Origin: Plectosphaerella cucumerina
Taxonomy: Eukaryota > Ascomycota > Sordariomycetes > Glomerellales > Plectosphaerellaceae
DNA: 64,000 nt
Reading direction: 5' to 3'
Assembly (NCBI GenBank): GCA_020746995.1
Contig: JAGPXD010000007.1
Span: 868,001-932,000 of the forward strand
A model generated the notes under the pieces. The model searched no databases and was not told the origin of the DNA. It was given only the letters and a program-made list of their open reading frames with translations. Of this stretch, positions 41,682-53,515 are shown in pieces (within the stretch, counting starts at the first letter, position 1; every line of letters begins with the position of its first letter). The translations under genes and the position numbers were made by a program.

Positions 41682-42528
41682 CTACTTCTCATCCTTATCC
41701 TCAACCACACTCGGCCGCGTCTCCGCATGACCAAGACTCTCCACTAGCAGCCGCTCCTCCCTCCACTCCTCCCCATCCATACAACACACTGCGCCAAAAT
41801 ACCCATCCATCCCCTCCTCCCCAGGCGACAACGGGCTCACAGCAGGCCTGATGATCCCACTGCACTGAATGACATTGACATCCACAACGCTCACCCCAAT
41901 ATCAACATCCATCGCGTCCTCGTAATACTCCACCTCCACACCAACGTCTCCCTCGGACGAGGAAGAGAACCACGACATGACATCCAGCCCCTCGCCGAGA
42001 GGCGACACCGCCTCAGCGCGTAACTCCCTCGCCCTCGAAGCGGCATCCCGCTCCTCCGCTTCGCGCTCCCGGGCACGACGGCGCGCCAGAGCGACCTGCT
42101 TACACTGCGAGGGATAATCGCAATGGAGCGTGCAGTCGTGCGTTTCGGTATCGAAGAGCGCGGCGCGGGCATCCTCGTCATGCTGGCCTGGGAAAGAGGA
42201 TGTGCGGCGCCAGAGACCGCGGGCGTCCCAGCCGTCGAGGTCGAAGGCGACGGGGCAGGTACCGGGGCGGCGGGAGGGGCGGCGGGTGGTGGTGGTCTTT
42301 GTGCCGCAGAAGCGGTGGCCGCAGTCGAGGCAGCGGGAGGTGGCGGAGAAGCGGTAGGCGTGGTTGCAGCGGTGGCATTTCCATTGCCAGGCGAAGGGGG
42401 GGGAGGGGGAGGGCCTGGCGAGGGGGGCAGGGGAGGGGGGTGGTGGTGATGGTGAGGTTTGGGCGTTGTGCTGGGGGGTTGGGGTCTGGAGGATGGTTGT
42501 CGGCCGTCGTAGGGGTGTCGTGGGACAT
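41682..42528 (-). CDS. Fungal zinc-ribbon protein, frame broken at a G/C tract
   Basis: The conserved part, in the frame ending at 41682, reads FAWQWKCHRCNHAYRFSATSRCLDCGHRFCG. It is followed by PGTCPVAFDLDGWDARGLWRR, DTETHDCTLHCDYPSQC, a charged helix (RRRAREREAEERDAASRAREL) and an acidic tail. The paired Cys motifs and the FDLDGW segment are typical of an uncharacterised ascomycete family. This frame has no ATG upstream before a TAG at about 42537. The ATG at 42528 (MSHDTPTTADNHPPDPNPP) opens the other frame, and that frame would run into the zinc ribbon if the eight Cs (minus strand; 42396-42403) were seven. There is no good GT donor in between, so an indel in the tract, real or technical, is the best explanation. 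Function is unknown; nucleic-acid or protein binding is possible. Confidence 0.7.
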
Positions 42529-44619
42529 GGCTAGTCTGGAGAGAGGTGAAGGTCCTGGCAAGAGACGCCGCATTCTGTTGTTTGGGGTCTTCGTTGGGTT
42601 TCGGTGAATGTTGCCCTGTCTGGATATGTTTGCTGGAGATTTGGGTGTTGATGACTGGCGATGTCTGGGTCTGAGGGAAACTTCCTTCGACTGTCTGTCC
42701 TGGGCGATATATATATATGGAAGAGGATCACTTGTCGTCACGATTCCAGCGTGCTCGACCAAGTGATGCGTCTATGAGCCGTCACACCTGACTTTGCGAG
42801 ATATGTCGCTTCTCACTGCTCTTGATGCGTCCCGTTCAGAGTCTGTTGGCCGTGGATCTGATATGATATCGGCCAAGAAACACTCCAGCTGTTTTGCAGT
42901 CTCGTCTGGAAGAAAAATCGTGGGTCGTAAGTCGTCGCGGAAAGGAAAGGAATATCTAAACAAAAGAGAGACCAGGACAAATGCTGGCCCAAGAGGGAAG
43001 TGAGAGATAGCTGACGCGACAGAAATGAGTGACACGCCCTGGAGGACATGGCCTTCAGGACAGTGACCCTCTGGCTGATTCTTTATTGACTCAAAATAGA
43101 GGTTGACAGTCATCGTCAGACCAAAGCACTGCTCGGAGAGTTCCCTCTTCCCCCATGCGGGCCGTCCTTGACAAAGGGATTCAGCGACCCCTTGAAAGAA
43201 TGAAAGGGCCCGGCCGCTCGTCGCTTTTCTGGGAACGTTTTCCCCTGCCGTCAAATCCCCTGCTCTCTCGTCCAGTAGCCCCATCAAAGGCACTGAAGAA
43301 AACGCCTCTGTCCGGAATCCCAGATCGTCACCCTACGCCAGTCAAACACCATACCTAAGCAGCTGTTTGCCGCCACATCATCACACCGAAAACACAGACC
43401 AAACAAGTTTCGACGCGACGTAATATATTCAACAGACGGAAGCGCCTCTAAGTACTGGCAAGCCGAAGCCTGCCTCGCCCAGAGTTCGCCCCATCACGCC
43501 CATTACCAGACTGCTCACAACAGCACTGCATCTCCCATCATGGCTTCGTCTCCGTGATTCGTGTCCTCCTCTGCCGCATCAGGTCCGCTCATAGGCGGCA
43601 CCGCGACATCACTTCCCGCCATCCCAAGGGAACAACCCTCTCCATCTTTCCTCCGTGCCCTTTCATCGTGTAAAACCGCCGCCCGGTCTGCAGGTACAAA
43701 GGCAGAACAACAACCACAGATAGGACGGAAAAGACGCGGGGTACAACAAACAATTGAAACAAGCGGAACGGAGGGGGGAAAAACAAAACATTGCGGAACA
43801 AAAACACAAAAACGCCATAGCATGCCCAACTTTTTCTGGCACCTTCGTCGGTCCTGCTCGCCGCACTGCTGACGAGTCACGCAGGCCCGGCCGGCGCGCC
43901 TCAACGGAGACGTCGCCGACAGAAACCTGCGCGGGTAATTGTACATTCGAAGCGGTGTGTCGAGGGAGAGACCGAGGAACCGGGAACATGATTACGAGGG
44001 TATATCGTCGTTGCCGTTGCGGGGCCGAGCCCCGGGCCACCAGACTGATGGCCTTCCTCGAACTGGGCTGGCAGAGCCATCTAGACATGAAGTCATAACA
44101 GCATAATCATCGTCAAAACAGGTCGTTCTCCAGTAAGTCGTCATCTGGAGCAGAGTAGGGTGTGTTTGGCGCGGGGGGGTGGGTGAATGGTGCCCCGGCC
44201 GGAGGGTCGTAATATGGTCGCCCATACATGGATTTCGTCTTGGGGGGGAGTCCTGATCTCTGTTTCCTTCTGTTCCTCCACCGGTCTACTGAAAATGACC
44301 GGGTAATTCGAAAAGTCCGTTCAAGCATCGCCGGTTGCCGCTGCCGGCCCGAGAGCATCGCGAGCCGCGGCAGACGTCGGAAAACGATTATAAGCAGTAC
44401 GGGAGTTGGAAAGGCGTTGGGAAAACAAAACATGAAATGCGTGGCAAGGACCATTAAATGCAGGGCGGGTGATCATGTCCGCCGGGCGATCGGGATGCCC
44501 GCGGGCCGGGTGCGTTTGTCGTATTTTCGTGGCCTCTATGCGTCGAAGTCTCATGAGTCATATCCTCGTGCGGTCAAGATGCATCCTTCTGCTGGCGTGG
44601 CGAGCCAGTTGTTGCACTC
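42529..44619. other. Intergenic region
   Basis: About 2.1 kb upstream of the zinc-ribbon gene and downstream of the RRM-R3H gene. An (AT)n stretch at 42707-42718 may be its TATA element. Longer open frames at 42772-43293 and 43515-44088 are minus-strand frames without recognisable features. I call no gene. Confidence 0.5.
42707..42718 (-). promoter_or_regulatory. TATA-like AT stretch upstream of the zinc-ribbon gene
   Basis: ATATATATATAT about 180 bp upstream of the ATG at 42528. It may be a TATA element or a plain microsatellite. Confidence 0.35.
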
Positions 44620-46600
44620 TCACAGGTAGCGGTGGGCTCCGGACGCGGCAATGCGGGCGCCGCTGTCGGAGGAGTCTGGAGTTCTGGTGTTAGCGAGCGT
44701 CATGTGCATGAGGTATTGTCTGGAGATGGCTTACCACTTCCGCGCTGAGCGTGACCGTTGGTCCTGGTGCGGCCCCCGAAGCCGGCCGAGGTCTCCCACT
44801 CGGGTCCCCGGGGCTGCCTCTCAGGGGCGCCGCCGCGGCTGTTGACGCCGGCGCCGGGGCGCTGGCTGCCGATGGCACCGGGAGCGGTCCTGGGCTGGTT
44901 GTGGGGCGCAGACTCGAAAGAGCCGATGCTAAGTCCTCCCAGCGAGTTCAGAAGACGGCTGTCGTCCGTGCCGGGGGTACCCGAGGTGCCCGGGGTGGTG
45001 GGCGTGAGGTTGGGGGTGGCGAGAGAGCCAGCCTGAGAGAGGCTGGTGCCGTACTCTGCGTAGCGTCCAGACCCGTTCGAACCCTGAGGGATGCTGGGAA
45101 GTCCGTTGTTGACGGCGGCAAGGTAGCCGGAGGACGACACGGAGGGGCTGGGGCTGAAGGATCGCAGGTCGGCAAAGCTCTTCGCGGCGCGGAGGTTGTT
45201 GCTCATGTCCACCTCGAGAGTCGGGCCCTGGCGTCCGGCGACGTGGGAGTAGTTGTTCGGGGCCATGCGGGCTTCGGCAAAGTCGCCGGTCGTGGCAGCC
45301 CTGATGAGGCCCTTCTTGTGGTAGTCAAGGCCAACCGAGGGGACGTTGTGCATCTGTGACGTGGGCGAGGGAAGGTGGCGCTTGACGACGTGGATCTGGC
45401 GCGAGTCGGCCTCGCCGACAGACTGGTGCTCGAGTCCCATATGATGGGCGAGAATGTGAACCTGGCGACGCTGCTCAGGGGTAACAGTGGCAGGGAAGAT
45501 GAGGATCTCCCTGCTGCTGTCCTGCCTGAAGAGGGTGAGCTGGGTGTAGAACTCGAGGGTCTCGGGATCGTTGAGGTTGACGTCGCCTGGGGCAGAAAAG
45601 TTAGTCTTGTTGCCTGAACCAGCAGCCTGCATGCCGGGCATACCGAGAGCGCCGCCGCTGCGGCTCTGGCCAGAGGCCATGCTGTTGAGGGTGGAAATGG
45701 AGGGCTGCTGGTGCAGCATGGGAGCGCGGTGCTGCTCCTCGAGCTGGCCACGCCTCTCCCTCTTCTCCCGCTCGATACGCTCGCGCTCGGCCTCGGGGAG
45801 CATCTTCTTGTATTCGACGCGGAGCTTGCGGCCGTGGACGTCCATGCCGTTCATGGCCTCGATGACAACCTTAGTGTCCTCGGGGGAAGAGAAGTTGGCA
45901 AAGGCGAGACCGCGGAAGACACCGTTGTCGAAGTGGTAGTTAAACGCGTACGGCTGCGGCAGATGCATTTCAGCCATCAGTGCCGCGAGCGTCTCGCGAC
46001 GCACCGCAAAGGGAATGTTCTTGATGACGATAGCCGTGGGAATAAGCTGCTCCTCGCCCTGACCGCCACGCATGTCGTGCTGGCCCTGGCCATAGCGCAT
46101 ATCGTTTCCGCCGCCGGGAAGGGGGCTGCCGCTCATGCTGTAGGGCATGCCCATGCCACCCTGGTCGGTCCAGTTCTGTTTTGGTCTTTGGTCAGCCCGT
46201 GCCGCTGGATACAGATCATTGATCGGGTACTCACGGTCGGGATGGGGACGCGGCGGTTCACGCTCCTCTGCCTGTTGCCGCCGTTCATGGCACCGTTGAC
46301 AGTGGCGACGCCGCCGGGGTTGTAAGACCACTGCGGGCTATCTGGCATGAAGCCGCCCTGCATGACGCCCTGCTGGCCGAGCTGGTCCATGGCCCTCTGG
46401 TTGTAGCCGCTGGCATGGCGGTCGTTGGCGTAGAGAGCCGAAGAGCCCAGAGGCGCGTCGAAGGGCCTCTGGCTCTGACGGGGCAACGAGAGTCCCGACT
46501 GGAAACCACCGCCGCCACCGAGATACGGGCGCGAAGAGCTCGGGGAGCGGTTCGGGGGCGCCGAGTAGTCGAGATACATATCGTGCTGTTGTTGACTCAT
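44620..46600 (-). CDS. RRM and R3H RNA-binding protein (yeast Pin4 / fission yeast Cip-like)
   Basis: Three exons (46235-46600, 44735-46175, 44620-44675) give 620 residues. After a Gln/Gly/Ser-rich N-terminus, one RRM spans about 168-246, with TAIVIKNIPF as RNP2 and RGLAFANF as RNP1. An R3H domain spans about 323-388 (RQDSSREILIFPATVTPEQRRQVHILAHHMGLEHQ). The long C-terminus is Ser/Pro/Gly-rich and disordered. The last intron was placed so that the end reads SDSSDSGARIAASGAHRYL, which uses the second of two neighbouring AG acceptors; using the first gives a less typical tail. Pin4/Cip proteins bind mRNA and act in cell-cycle and stress responses. The very long upstream region, 3.7 kb to the next gene, suggests a long 5' leader or complex promoter. 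Confidence 0.92.
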
Positions 46601-47894
46601 TGTTTGAGTGGATGCAAGTCGGAAATACCGGCTTGCGATGGGTGGGATCGATCGATCGAAGATGTGAGGGCGAGTCTAAGTGGGCGAGGAGGAGCCCAGG
46701 GAGCGTCGCGTGGCGAGTGATGCAAGGAGGATATGCGGGCGTCGTCTATCGAGGCCTCACACTCGGTCGCACGTCTCGTTCTTTCGCCGGTGTGGCTCGT
46801 CGCGCAGGTCCCCGGAGTCGGGATTGCGAGGCGTGATGCAGGTAGCCGCGAGTCGCACGTTGTGATGGGCTGCCTGAGGGGAGGGACAGACAGCACAACA
46901 CAACACAAGGGGAGGGCGGCAGGAGAAACAGCCTCGGTCGGGCGTCGATGCTGGCACTCGGTGGTGGTTGAGCCGGGCTCAGCGATGCAACAGCGGCTAG
47001 AAGTCGCTGTTGTCGGTCGTGGGATGAGAAGGATTCGGCGTTGGGGCCGGATCAAAGTACGACGCGAAGGAGAGAAGTTCGGTCGGAATGGACGTCAGGG
47101 GGGGGACGAGGAGAGGGTCGAAAGGGCTCGACTCTGATACGCTGCAGGTGCAGGTGCAGCAACACCCATGCAGTCAGAGTCAGGACAGGACTGGACAGGA
47201 CAGACCACAAGCTGAAAGGTCCACCGCCGAAGTACCTCGTAGCCAACGGGATTGAAGGGACGGGAAGGCGGAAGGGCGAGTGGCGGCGACGGGAGGAGGC
47301 GAGAGGTGGAAAGACAGCCGACCGCCGCGTGCGCAGATTTTTTGGTCGTGCGTGGGACTGTGTCTATGCTTCGAGATGAGAAGGCCCGGGGGCGTTTGAC
47401 CGAGTCAGAGAGAGGTGCCGGCACGGTGCAGCACGTCGTTTTACTCGACAGGAGAGGAAAGGGAAAGAACAGGGAGATTCCCGCCCGAGGGTCGATGTTG
47501 GGGTGTTGGAAGAGGGGGGAGGTCGTCGGCGGAGGAGGAGGAGGTGAAAAGGAGGAGGCGATGCGCAGAGAGGTGCCGAAATGCCACGAGTTTCACGGCA
47601 GGCAGGGCAGGGTGGGAAGGGGGAGGAGGAATAAGTTCGTGTGGTGGTGGTTCCCCCGTTGACCAGTGTGGTGTTTGCGAGGACTGAAGGGTGGATTCTC
47701 TGGGAGTAGGATTTTTTTCTCTCCTTCGCAGTCGGACTGGACCTCTCTCGTTTGGGTTTGGCTGGCTGGGGTTGGGGGACTTGGGGGGAGGCGGCGTCCA
47801 CTGGACCACTGGGAAGCGTTGTGTCAGTGCAGTGCCACTTGAGGGCTTCGACGGAGTCGAGTGGACGGCGAGTGGACCAGGAGCCCTTGGGATT

Positions 47895-47921
47895 GGGGGG
47901 GGGGGGGGGGGGGGGGGGGGG
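47895..47921 (+). repeat. Homopolymer run of 27 G
   Basis: An uninterrupted G run about 1.3 kb upstream of the RRM-R3H start; on the coding strand it is a poly-C. The length is likely to vary between reads. Confidence 0.85.
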
Positions 47922-50011
47922 CGGCACGGGAACGAAGCGTGGTGCTGGGCCCTGGACTGGAGGCGTGGGTGGCGGGGACCAGCACTGGCGCACCGCGAGA
48001 TGGGATGGAAGGAGCCGGGCCGCTGTCTGTCAAGGTGCCTGCCCGTTGCTGTCGTGCCAGTGGGCAAGTATCAAACACATGCAGGTGCAGAGACTCGAGC
48101 CTGCAGTATACACCGGACAGTCCAGGAAAGTGCACACCCACAACCTCACTGTCGATAAGTCCCAGAGAACTTGCCAACTGACTGTCTGGACAATCTGGTT
48201 GCTCAGGGCTGCAAGGGGTGGCTTGCTTCTTCCCTCCCGTGCGTGATCATAACAACCTCCCCACCACGAGACTGCGACAGTGCGAGAATTCGAAGGTGCA
48301 GTGTGCCGCCGACGTGGGGCATGTGGCTTGTCTGCAACCCGGCGAGACATTGGAGACAGGAGGAGGGGACGGGAGGGAGGCCTGGGGGCGACACAGCCAC
48401 CTGGTTGCCCCGCATTCTCCGTCCTGTGGCTAGCGCGCACACTGTAGCGACGTGGGTCGGCTGATGAGCGCCTCGCGTCCGTAATGTCTCTGGCACTCTG
48501 CCGTGGCCATCCCCATCCACGGTTCTTCCTTGCTGTGTGGTATGAGTTGATGCAACGACCAGCGGGCAGTGTCGTCACCGGTTCATCTCGCACTCACAAC
48601 AGTACCATTTTTTGTACATACACAACGGGCGAGCCATGTCGGCCGAGACTGACACGACCTACGTCCTCCCCCGGGCATCAACAACACCCCTCCCTCCCTC
48701 CCTTGAAAGCCCAGTATCGACCCCTCGTCTCTCACCTCATCAGCCTCCACCCGATCAATCTCTGACGGCCCAGGGCCTGAATCGCGCACTAAATACCCCT
48801 ACGCCACGCCACGCCTTGCCCCGGCAGTCGATAGCTCCCTCGCCTGAAGATGGACGCTTCTCGGGACGCGCCTCGCCAAAGAGAAACATCTCTGACACCT
48901 CGCCCGCCTCTCGTGTTGCTTCAGGACGCCGGGGGCATGCAAGACACACTCGCAGGCGAGCTCCTCATTCTACAAATCACGTCCGAGACCTCGTCCACCA
49001 CCGAAGCCGCAATCCAGAAGGAAGAACCCCTCCGACCCGTTTCCCCCTTTACCCTGACAGGGGGTCACAGGGCCGCTCGTGATCCGACCGTTCCAACGGC
49101 CTGGTTCGGGAGCCAAGTGCCAGGTCGGCTTCCCCAGGGCGACCCCCCGATTCGCGGCTCTCGCATTGGTCACCGGGCCCGTCCATCGATATATTCGTAC
49201 CCACCTAGAGCCACACACCCACCGGACGGCTTCCGGGACATTGCGATCTTGGCAAACCCTGGCGCAGCTTCAGGCCGCTCGCCAAAGTTTCTGTTTGCTC
49301 GGGTGGTTCGTTAATCTAAGCATCGGATTGCGCGGTCCAGCGTCGTCTTCCTCCTGTCGTAGTCTGGCCAGACTCTCTCGGCCGTTGATCGCCTCCCTAC
49401 CATCCCTGACAAGCTGCCGACGTCCCGGTCACTGAAAGCGATGCACGGGTCCCCTTTTTAACGGCTGCCTCAGGGGCGACCGGCCCCATGCGGGCCGCTC
49501 CAGTGTGGTTCGGCGAACCCCTATTTCGAACTCCTGGTAATGTAGCTTCGGCGGCGGCCCCCCTCTCCCTTCCCCCTGCGGCGGCCCAATATCTAACCCC
49601 TTATTCCTTTTCGCCGCATTCCATTACCGCTGCCGCCGCCGCTCGAGACGCCGCAATCTCAAATCCTTCTGCAGCTCTCGATAGCGTCAAACACTTTGGG
49701 ACATGTCGCGTCCCCAGGCCCCAGCCCGCCCGCTTCTCCGATCCTTGCATTGCCTCAGGGGTCGCTACCGGGAGCCTCCTTCTACGGATTGCCTCTAGAT
49801 CCGGAGAAGAGCATCGTTCGGACCATCATCCGTGATCCGCACACACATGGCCTGACGCTAGCACGGGAGACCATGTGTCGACGTCGCAGCATCTCCCGTG
49901 GCTTCGAGGTCTAGAATCGGGGCTCCATGCGGCGGTCTTCATGGCTTTCGTCGCCGGTCGCTCAACGTCGCATCTCCTGTCTGGACAAGTCTGTCTGTCC
50001 TGCGAGACAGC

Positions 50012-50079
50012 AGGTCGATCAACAGAACTGGCCAGTCAAGACATTAGGTCAATCCACCTTGCAGGTCAAAGCAGGCAGT
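50012..50079 (-). repeat. 17-bp minisatellite array, about 4 units, reverse orientation
   Basis: Units start at 50012, 50029, 50046 and 50063. Read on the minus strand they contain GATTGACCT and CTTGACTGG. This array therefore carries both the A-type core (12511) and the E/F-type core (54653, 57251). Confidence 0.7.
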
Positions 50080-50333
50080 AGATCAGTTCTGTGGTCTATT
50101 GACTCCTCACGATACACCTCGAGTCCTCAATGCGCTCACTGCCACGAAACAAACCCTGGGCAGTGGCAGCTCGTAGCCAAGCATCAATATCATCGACGCC
50201 CATCCATAAGTTGCATCAGCTCCGGAACGCCTCGGCAGACCCCTGCGCACCTACAAAGGTAGGCAGGCGCACGAAGACCTCACAGACGACTCTAGTACCC
50301 CGAGCCCTCACCGCTACTGCTCGCCATCAGACC

Positions 50334-51867
50334 TCATTCATCAGGACCACCCCCGATGTGCATGAACATCATCTCAATGTCTCTCGTGAGGCCCTCTCCC
50401 AGCGCTTCATCAATTATGCCATCCTGCCAGTTGATATCGATGGTCAGATCTCTCCCCTTGACTGCAAAGGGGCAGATGTGGAAGATGGCCCTCGTCACCT
50501 CGACGCTGAGCTGGAACAAGGCCCTGTCAATCTTCCAACCGCCCGCCTCCTGCGCCGCAGGATCGCCGTCGATCACGCCGAGGTTGGTCATGATCCATCC
50601 GGTCGATCGTGGGGCTTTGACCTCGTCGAGATGGAATTTCCTCCAGTCTGAGATGAAGCTCATCATGCTCAGTGGGTTGTTCTTCAGGCCGAGATCGAGG
50701 CCCTCCTTGATCTCGCGGCGCACGCTTGCGCTGACGGTCCAGATGGTGTCTGTGAGGCTCTCAATGGGAATGCCATCTGCTCGCGGCTTGCGAATGGCAG
50801 CTACGACGTCAGGACCGAAGTCGTGGCTGAAAACGGTCACTAGGTTGCCCATCGTTTTGTCCGGGTCGTACGGCGGGTTGTGGTTCTTTGACGAAGCTCT
50901 CAGCAGTTGGCGCGTGGTGATGGGCGTGACGCCCTGAAACGCCTGCGCATCTTTTTCTGGAAGTCGCCGGGAGAGAGATACCAGGGCAAGAGCGTTCATG
51001 AGACCTGTCAGCGTGGTGTTGTGACTCCGGCACGCAGCGAGAACGCGGCCAAGAACTTGATTCGAGATGGTGAGGGTGCGAAAGTGCATGCCCGAGTACG
51101 GCGCGAGGAACGGGGCCCATGTCGCATCGGTGATGCGCGGCTTGAATTCCAGCAGCCTCAGCTCCTTGACTGCGGTCTCGGCAGTCCACATCAGACCCCT
51201 GGTCCATCGGGCCAGCTTCTCCTGCGGGGGCAGGAGCGGCTTGGTCCTGGTATTGGTCTTGAAGGACCTGTCCTTGAGGACCGGGCTTTCCGGGCCGTCG
51301 GGGGTGTTCAAGCATCGCAGCAAGGTCTCGTGGAAGATCTTGCCGCTCATGCCGTCGGCGTGCGCGTGGATGTAAGAGAAGACGACTTCGAGGGAGCGCC
51401 GGGTCTCGTGCTTGATGACGACAAGCCTCCACCCTGGCTGCGTCTCGAGGTTGGGGAACTTCGTCTCGCGCTGCTCCCTTGAGATCTTCGAGTACAAGGC
51501 GTCGTAGTCGTCTGTTGATGTGGCATCAACCCACGTTATGTGGTTCTGCAGGTTGAGCGACTCGAGATGAAGCCAGTATGGCTTCTTGGAGTCGGGCTGG
51601 CCCAGTCCGATCTGCATCACGGGGTGCTCCAGCGCCGTCAGGGCCACAATCTTGTCGAAGAAGTGTTCAAGGGAGTCCTGCTGCAATGAAACCGAGTCCG
51701 GGATGATGTAGCGGCAGACGACATTGTTGCTGCGGTAAAAGTCGACGGAGTAGAGGGCCGCCTCGAATTGTTCACTGTGCTGTGTTAGCTGTGGACAGAA
51801 CACTGACATTGGGAGCGACTCACTTCCACCCGAGGTAGCGGATGAAATTGGGATCTTTCTTTGACAT
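50334..51867 (-). CDS. Alcohol acetyltransferase-like enzyme (AATase / condensation-type fold)
   Basis: Two exons (51824-51867 and 50334-51774) give 494 residues. The N-terminus MSKKDPNFIRYLGWNEQFEAALYSVDFYRSNNVV matches the opening of fungal AATase-family proteins. The HxxxD acyltransferase motif is HAHADGMSG (His151, Asp155). Later segments include HFRTLTISNQVLGRVLAACRSHNTTLTGLMNALALVSL and the C-terminal STGWIMTNLGVID, the region of the DFGWG-like structural loop. Family members transfer acetyl or other acyl groups from CoA to alcohols or sterols. The substrate is unknown. No signal peptide or membrane helix is visible. The short first exon is separated by a 49-bp intron with two overlapping CACAG acceptors; the second one keeps the frame. 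The longer in-frame read-through start at 52058 is not supported. Confidence 0.88.
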
Positions 51868-52440
51868 CGTGGAAGTTTTGTGGCGCGACGGGGAGTTGAA
51901 AGTCGTGAACTGGAGGAACAGAAGATGTGTGAGATCTCAGGTTCACACACTGGACGCTGAAGGAAAGAAGGTCCCGTGAACTCGCGCCGATGAACCACGT
52001 TGCGGCATCGTCTCGCTTGTACAAGATAGGCAACATAGCAGCGAAGGCGCCAGCCCATCCCACGGTGTGACGACGCCTTCGAAGGATCTTGGTCCGCGGA
52101 GGGCCGAGATTGCAGGGGTCGACATCATTGTCCCGTCTCCGTAGGCGGGATGAGCATCAGTTAGCATACTATCTGCGGATAGAGCGAGAAGGGCGTAGAA
52201 CTGTTAGGAGAATAGTCACGCCACAGAATGGACCATGAAAACCTCTCCCGTTATTCCTTCCCGACTTCGCAGAAGGCAGCGTCTAATTCCGCAATGGCGC
52301 CTGTCAAATGAGCCACACAGCTTGGAGATCGCATCGCGTGCATGACCTTGCGATCATGTGGTGGTCGCCTCGTTAGAATTCGAGACTCAGAGTCAACACG
52401 CTTTCGAATCCTGCATTGACAGATCTGCACATCTTCGCCC
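51868..52440. other. Intergenic region
   Basis: About 570 bp upstream of the acetyltransferase-like gene. No repeat or gene is seen. Confidence 0.5.
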
Positions 52441-53515
52441 TCACCTCACCAGCACATCCATCTTGCTGGCCCCGTACAACCGCTCCCAGTCCATCAACTG
52501 CTCAACCGAGATGTCGTTGCCGCCGCACACGAGCAGCACAACCTTTGAATCGGCGTCCAGCTTGTGCGGCAACACCTGACCCAACAGACCGTCCTGGCAA
52601 AGGGCGATGGCCACACCAGCCGTCAGCTCAACCATCAACCGCTCCTTTCGCGCAAGGAAGAGGCACCCCCTCGCGGCATCAGCATCGGACAGCACAGCGC
52701 TGACAACATTCGGCCGCTGGGCATACTCGAAGGTCTTCTCCGACACCCTCGCCACGCCCAGACTGCGCGCCTGCGACGTGATCTTCTCCAGCGTCAGGAG
52801 CCGTCCCGCCTTGAGCGAGCGGTTGAGCGAGTCCGCGCCGCGCGTCTCCATAGCCACAACGGCCACGTCCTCGGACCAGCCGATCTTGTCGAGGTAGCCG
52901 ACGATGCCGTTGAAGAGCCCGCCGCCGCCGACGCTGCATACTACGGCGTCAGGCCTCTCGCCGCCCATTTGCCCGACGATCTCGTGCATCACCGTTCCGT
53001 TGCCTTCCCAGACATCCGGGTGGTCGAAGGGTGGCACGTAGACGCCATCAGGGTCGGCAGGGAGGACATGCTTCTTCAGGTGCCGGTCGGCGTCCATGAC
53101 CGTCTCGCCCACGACGATTACTTGGCTGGCGCCCTCGGCGTGAAGCCGGGCAATGAGAGCTGCTCCTGTGCATGTGGGCACGACGACGGTCGCATCATAG
53201 CCGAGGGCCCGGGCTGCGACGACACAGGCGATGCCGGCGTTGCCGCCTGATGTGGCATAGAAGTGAGGATGTTTGCCCGCGGCCTCGGACTCGCGGATGC
53301 GGCAGAGTAAGTAGTTTCCAATGCCGCGGGACTTGAAAGACCCCGAGGGCTGGAGGTTGTCGAGCTTCAGAAAGATTCTGCTTCTACGATTTAGAGATCG
53401 GCCGGCAGGGAAGGGGTCTCGACGCTGTGAATGCGTACCATCCCGCGGCCTTGGACAGAGGGCCTGATTCGATAAGGGGCGTGGTGACCCACGGATGGCG
53501 GCGGTCGATGGTCAT
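52441..53515 (-). CDS. L-serine/L-threonine dehydratase, catabolic type, PLP-dependent
   Basis: Two exons (53439-53515 and 52441-53380) give 338 residues. The N-terminus MTIDRRHPWVTTPLIESGPLSKAAG leads across a 58-bp intron into CRIFLKLDNLQPSGSFKSRGIGN, with the PLP-binding lysine at about 42. The phosphate-binding loop reads SVGGGGLFNG and the C-terminal site reads VVLLVCGGNDIS. The acceptor was set at GAAG|C because the earlier AG would create a stop. The enzyme deaminates serine to pyruvate, and threonine to 2-oxobutyrate, in the cytosol or mitochondrion. Length and the lack of an ACT regulatory domain point to the catabolic Cha1-like group rather than the biosynthetic Ilv1 type. It lies on the same strand as the acetyltransferase-like gene, about 570 bp from it. 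Confidence 0.94.

Larger units (their letters stand above)
46601..50333. other. Long intergenic region
   Basis: About 3.7 kb, the largest gap in the window. It contains a run of 27 G (47895-47921) and the H-locus repeat (50012-50079). Plus-strand frames at 48636-49082, 48850-49314 and 49488-49835 are open for 115-155 codons with Ser/Pro/Arg-rich translations. They could be parts of an unrecognised gene but show no domain, and their splice links cannot be established. The proline-rich minus-strand frames at 47364-48067 are probably leader sequence of the RRM-R3H gene. Confidence 0.45.

Noticed and set aside
47364..48067. Proline-rich minus-strand frames
   Set aside because: They are created by the G27 tract and surrounding GC-rich sequence; no start context or domain supports them.
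51775..52058. Extended N-terminus of the acetyltransferase-like protein read through the first intron
   Set aside because: The 44-bp first exon with GT-AG ends gives the family N-terminus; the longer frame is Arg/Ser-rich and unlike the family.
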